A DNA stretch of 64,000 nt. Source: Gorsachius magnificus (Eukaryota > Chordata > Aves > Pelecaniformes > Ardeidae). The DNA is taken from assembly GCA_034008185.1 (NCBI GenBank), contig CM067084.1, positions 1,941,385 to 2,005,384 on the forward strand, given 5' to 3'. Position numbers and translations under genes: made by a program. Of this stretch, positions 61,851 to 64,000 are shown one piece after another; the stretch's first letter is position 1, and each line of letters opens with the position of its first letter. The notes under the pieces are model-generated. The model was not told where the DNA came from. It saw nothing but the letters and a program-made list of their open reading frames with translations, and searched no databases.

Positions 61851-63370
61851 AGGGAAAAGTTTTACTTTCTGTGAAGTTCACTGTCAGAGCTGATTCCATA
61901 TAAACTCTGACTCTAAGGAATCCTTTTGCTTTCCTCAAAACTCAAAATTACTGTTACCAAGACTTAAAAAAAAAAAATTCTTCAACAAGTTTGCAATAAC
62001 TTGGCAGATCTTTCTCCAATTTACTCACGAGCAAACTCAAGAGACTTCCATTCCCAGGACTCTTCCAAAGGAAAAAAAAAAAAAAGCAACACCACCACCC
62101 CCCCAAACACACCACTAATGGCACCAGTTAAACAACAGATTTTGCAGTAACGTAACATTCATGCACAGAGAGCCTCTACCCTGACCTCTGCTCGAGGAAC
62201 GCAGCCTGCACAGAAGTTTTACACCATTCAAGCTAAAACTGAATAAAACCTGTATTAAAATACAGGGAGAAAAATATCTGCATGTATGCTTGTCGATCAT
62301 TTCCCATTTCTAACAGTTCTAAATGCCTACACGTTGATTTTCAATAACCGAAATTCCAGTTTCGAAGTGCCTAACAGGCTTCTGTGGGAGTACTTGATAT
62401 AGAGGAGATAAATGCCACATCTCCAACCTTTTAACTACAGAAGGAGCACTCACGAACACTCGGTTGCTCTCCAGCTAGCTAAAAAGCACTGCCCACTTTA
62501 GCAACTGCTTTCATTTGGGAAGCAGCAGCAATTCAGCATCTAGGAAAGCTGAGAACAGGGAAAAAACAAGTAGCCGTGATGTTCTTCAAGAGCTGGAGCA
62601 GACGGGGAAATTGGGAAAGGCCACAATGCTTGTCAGTCTGGAAACAAACACACCAGCTCTGATTTGGGTATTACTCTGCAAGAGACGTAAGGAAGAACAA
62701 GTGATGTCCCACTGCACCTTCTGCACGTACACATAGACACAAACTATGATTTTAAGTACATTTAAAAAAAAAAAAAAAAGTTAAGCCACATGCACCGTCA
62801 GAAGCAGCTGCTAGGCTCTGCCGTACGGTGTAAAGACAGAGGAGGAGCACATCTTTCCCCCAGTCTGGTTTACAAGTTCACTTTCCATTGATTCCTAAAC
62901 ATATGCGCCCCGAACAGCAGCTACTCGCCCTCACCCTCACTTGCCATTTCCAGCAGCTCCTAGTCTTTCAAAGTCTCATCAGTTACGACTACTTACAATG
63001 AATCTCATTTTGAAAAAACTATACGCTGGAATGGTCCGAGGGATTTACTAATGCAGAGATGGCTTTTTTGGTGGGTTTTGTTTTGTTTTTTTTTTTAAGA
63101 AAAGACAATTTCACAACTGCAATAATAAAACTGAAGCTTTTCCTTTTAAAAATAAATGGTTTTCACGTAGCTGCTTTTTTATGTAAGTTTTGCCAGCGTA
63201 GGATAACACGAGCATGTTACCATATGGCACGCCTACCAGAACTATCTTTAATTTTTTTTCCTTGGAGATGCAAGCTAAAGTACCTGCAACTAAGCTGTAA
63301 TTTCCTTTTGGAGAGAACTTATCAAGCTGAATTTTTTTGGAACTGAAGATACTTTCTAGTCCAATTCTCA

Positions 63371-63423
63371 TTTTTTTTTTTTTTTTTTTTTTTTTTTTCC
63401 TCCTTTTTTTTTTTTCCCCCCCC
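63371..63423 (+). repeat. T28-T12-C8 pyrimidine tract followed by ACAG
   Basis: T28, CCTCC, T12 and C8 in succession, then ACAG at 63424-63427. It has the form of an exceptionally strong plus-strand 3' splice site, opposite in orientation to MOB1B. No downstream exon is recognised. Confidence 0.85.
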
Positions 63424-64000
63424 ACAGATTCAGGACAACCAATTCAACCATTGGAGAGGTTTATAAAGGCTTTTTAGAAAGGAAGAAACAGATCAGAAAG
63501 AGAGAATAGTGGCGCTGAAAATAACAATTGCTGTCAAAACCCAGCTGTATTAATTCAGTGACTCGTCTCACAAGACAGTCTTTTTATAATGTTACCCATA
63601 ACGAGAGAAGACAATGGTTTCCCTTGATTTTCACACACACCCCCCCCACGTAGCTTTATATGTCACTGGCCCTAGCAACAGCAAAGAATAGCCGTGGATT
63701 TGTCAGCGGACAAGGACCGCGCAACGGGCCCGCGAGGGGGGCCCCAAGCACCCTGTGTTATCCAAGCACAATCACGCTGTTATTTGACAACAGGCAAGTC
63801 TGCAAGCAGAACACGGCTTTTGATACCGTACTTGAGTGTCGAACTGACAAACTACAGCCAAGTTACTGACGATAAACCTGTGTGACAGGTTCCCTGTGAT
63901 TTAGAAAACGTTTCTAGTCTCAGGGCACAAGGATAATCTTCGTCTGCCGCATCTTTACCGCGAGTTCAAAATTGTGAGGCGGTTCACAAAAAGACAACAG

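Larger units (their letters stand above)
21562..64000 (-). other. MOB1B: MOB1B gene span, 5' end beyond window
   Basis: MOB1B is a scaffold and activator of LATS1/2 and NDR (STK38) kinases in the Hippo pathway and the mitotic-exit network. Exons 2-6 join in frame into residues 6-216, the full family length. Paralog-diagnostic positions ([28 protein letters not shown]) match MOB1B rather than MOB1A as I remember them. The first exon, about five codons (MSFLF), is not found between 43965 and 64000, so intron 1 exceeds 20 kb. The left limit is the last good poly(A) signal. Confidence 0.92.
43965..64000. other. MOB1B intron 1 (partial), no confirmed exon
   Basis: About 20 kb upstream of MOB1B exon 2. 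I searched the minus strand for an MSFLF start followed by a GT donor and did not find it. The stretch holds three CR1 tails, a minisatellite, a 31-bp tandem duplication, a CpG island at 52.2 kb and several low-complexity tracts. It could also include sequence beyond an unrecognised first exon. Confidence 0.6.

Overview
This is vertebrate nuclear DNA, almost certainly from a bird. The evidence is interrupted genes with canonical GT-AG introns and about a dozen 5'-truncated CR1 LINE fragments, whose sense-strand 3' ends carry the avian-type 'ATTCTATGATTCTATG' tail. There is also one solo LTR whose ends and polyadenylation region resemble the common avian ERVL-type LTRs. I cannot name the species. 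There is no prokaryotic gene content, and nearly all of the many short open frames are chance.

Two protein-coding genes are identifiable, in tandem on the minus strand. On the left, about 6.9-19.3 kb, is a deoxycytidine kinase gene (DCK). Six exons, corresponding to human exons 2-7, are resolved to the base, with all phases compatible and a normal stop codon at 8847-8849. Exon 1, which should carry the start codon and the first half of the P-loop, is not convincingly visible. It is expected in or near a strong CpG island at about 18.83-19.33 kb that contains a perfect CRE, GC boxes and an E2F-like site. On the right, about 21.6 kb to beyond 64 kb, is MOB1B, the Hippo-pathway MOB kinase activator. 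Exons 2-6 are resolved exactly and encode residues 6-216 of a 216-residue protein. A long 3'UTR of about 6.3 kb is inferred downstream. Exon 1 (only about five codons) is not found and probably lies beyond the right edge, so the last 20 kb is read as MOB1B intron 1. The order MOB1B then DCK, same strand, matches the human 4q13 arrangement known to me.

Layout: 1-6.9 kb is intergenic DNA downstream of DCK, with a small CpG-dense patch and one CR1. 6.9-8.85 kb is probable DCK 3'UTR. 8.85-17.3 kb holds DCK exons 7 to 2. 17.3-19.3 kb is DCK intron 1 (with a 580-bp CR1) and the CpG island. 19.3-21.57 kb is the intergenic gap, with three CR1 pieces and a second GC-rich zone. 21.57-27.86 kb is the probable MOB1B 3'UTR. 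27.86-43.96 kb holds MOB1B exons 6 to 2, with the solo LTR and two CR1 fragments in intron 3. 43.97-64 kb is MOB1B intron 1, with a nine-copy minisatellite, an intronic CpG island beside a candidate alternative first exon, and low-complexity tracts.

The two genes are not known to act in one pathway: DCK salvages deoxynucleosides, and MOB1B activates LATS/NDR kinases. I found no evidence of a novel multi-gene system. The points most worth checking are the missing or divergent DCK exon 1, the candidate alternative MOB1B promoter at 52 kb, the 3-residue C-terminal insertion in the kinase, and the minisatellite's higher-order structure.
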